A DNA stretch of 5,753 bases, taken from positions 1-5,753 of the forward strand of contig JAUXRT010000618.1 of the NCBI GenBank assembly GCA_030681635.1, given 5' to 3'. The DNA comes from Reyranella sp. GTDB lineage: Bacteria > Pseudomonadota > Alphaproteobacteria > Reyranellales > Reyranellaceae. The translations under genes and the position numbers were made by a program. Below the pieces are notes generated by a model, which was not told the DNA's origin, did no database searches, and worked only from the letters and a program-made list of their open reading frames with translations. Below are positions 5,447 through 5,753 of the stretch, piece after piece. Position 1 is the first letter of the stretch; each line of letters begins with the position of its first letter.

Positions 5447-5753
5447 GTGTTTCAGTTGGGCCGCTTTCCGCGCGTGCGTCTCGGTCACTTGCCGACGCCG
5501 CTCGAGCCAATGATCCGTCTTGGCGCCCGGCTCGGTGGGCCGAAGCTCTGGATCAAACGCGATGACTGCACCGGGCTTGCCACCGGCGGCAACAAGACCC
5601 GCAAACTCGAATATCTCGTGGCCGATGCGTTGAGCCAGGGCGCCGACACGCTGATCACCGTGGGAGCGTTGCAGTCCAACCATGCGCGCCAGACGGCGGC
5701 GGCGGCATCGAAGCTCGGCCTGAAATGCATAGTCGTGCTGGAAGTGCGCGTTT
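5447..5753 (+). CDS. PLP-dependent D-cysteine desulfhydrase / L-cysteate sulfo-lyase family protein (5' part only)
   Basis: The first 102 codons are visible; the gene runs off the right edge. The protein begins GRFPRVRLGHLPTPLEPM, followed by LWIKRDDCTGLATGGNKTRKLEYL (34-57). K50 in GGNKTRKLE is the expected Schiff-base lysine for pyridoxal phosphate, and VGALQSNHARQTAAAA (72-87) is the substrate/cofactor loop. This is the fold type II family that includes D-cysteine desulfhydrase, ACC deaminase and L-cysteate sulfo-lyase (CuyA). The start resembles the first and last more than ACC deaminase, but the deciding residues lie beyond the window. Products would be pyruvate and ammonia plus sulfide or sulfite. 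A 69-bp gap with a stem-loop separates it from the oxygenase operon, so it may or may not be cotranscribed. Confidence 0.88.
   Translation, partial: MFQLGRFPRVRLGHLPTPLEPMIRLGARLGGPKLWIKRDDCTGLATGGNKTRKLEYLVADALSQGADTLITVGALQSNHARQTAAAASKLGLKCIVVLEVRV

Noticed and set aside
4838..5683. 281-aa minus-strand frame opposite the 189-aa protein and the PLP lyase
   Set aside because: Its first part is antisense to the unmistakable PLP lyase, and it shows no recognisable motif. The plus-strand gene has a coupled start and a coherent C-terminus.
1..5753. tRNA, rRNA, CRISPR array, insertion sequence or attachment site
   Set aside because: No tRNA-like cloverleaf, spaced repeat array, transposase or terminal inverted repeats were seen by eye on either strand.

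Overview
This is high-GC DNA with dense, tightly packed genes, and its protein families are typical of Proteobacteria. The protein style (DUF815 ATPase, PNPOx-like protein, D-cysteine desulfhydrase/CuyA-type lyase) suggests an alphaproteobacterium, perhaps near Rhizobiales or Rhodospirillales. That placement is an impression; no rRNA or other taxonomic marker is present.

Layout, left to right. (1) Bases 1-1096, plus strand: the 3' end of a DUF815-type AAA+ ATPase, followed 2 bp later by a small PNPOx-like flavin-binding protein. (2) Bases 1093-2068, minus strand: a MarR-family regulator followed by a PaaI-type hotdog thioesterase. The thioesterase meets the PNPOx-like gene tail to tail, and their stop codons share TTAA. 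(3) Bases 2069-2128: a 60-bp divergent control region with an AT-rich inverted repeat, TTGTTTG-N5-CAAACAA, a strong candidate operator for the MarR protein. (4) Bases 2129-5377, plus strand: a compact four-gene operon coding for a 2Fe-2S/FAD/NAD oxidoreductase, an SDR dehydrogenase, a short PaaA-like diiron oxygenase and an unrecognised 189-aa protein. Junctions are ATGA overlap, 11-bp gap, GTGA overlap. (5) Bases 5447-5753: the start of a PLP-dependent D-cysteine desulfhydrase / L-cysteate sulfo-lyase family gene, cut by the window edge.

The main point of interest is block 2-4. It looks like a reduced, regulated oxygenase pathway reminiscent of phenylacetyl-CoA epoxidase (PaaABCDE). It has only a PaaA-type catalytic subunit, without the C-terminal extension of PaaA. 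Its electron-transfer partner has the 2Fe-2S domain at the N-terminus, the opposite order to PaaE. PaaB, PaaC and PaaD are absent from the window, and an unknown protein is translationally coupled to the oxygenase. A plausible model (inference) is that the reductase passes electrons from NAD(P)H to the diiron protein, which oxygenates an acyl-CoA-like substrate. The SDR would then oxidise or reduce the product, the thioesterase would release dead-end CoA esters, and the MarR protein would sense a pathway ligand. The substrate cannot be read from the sequence.
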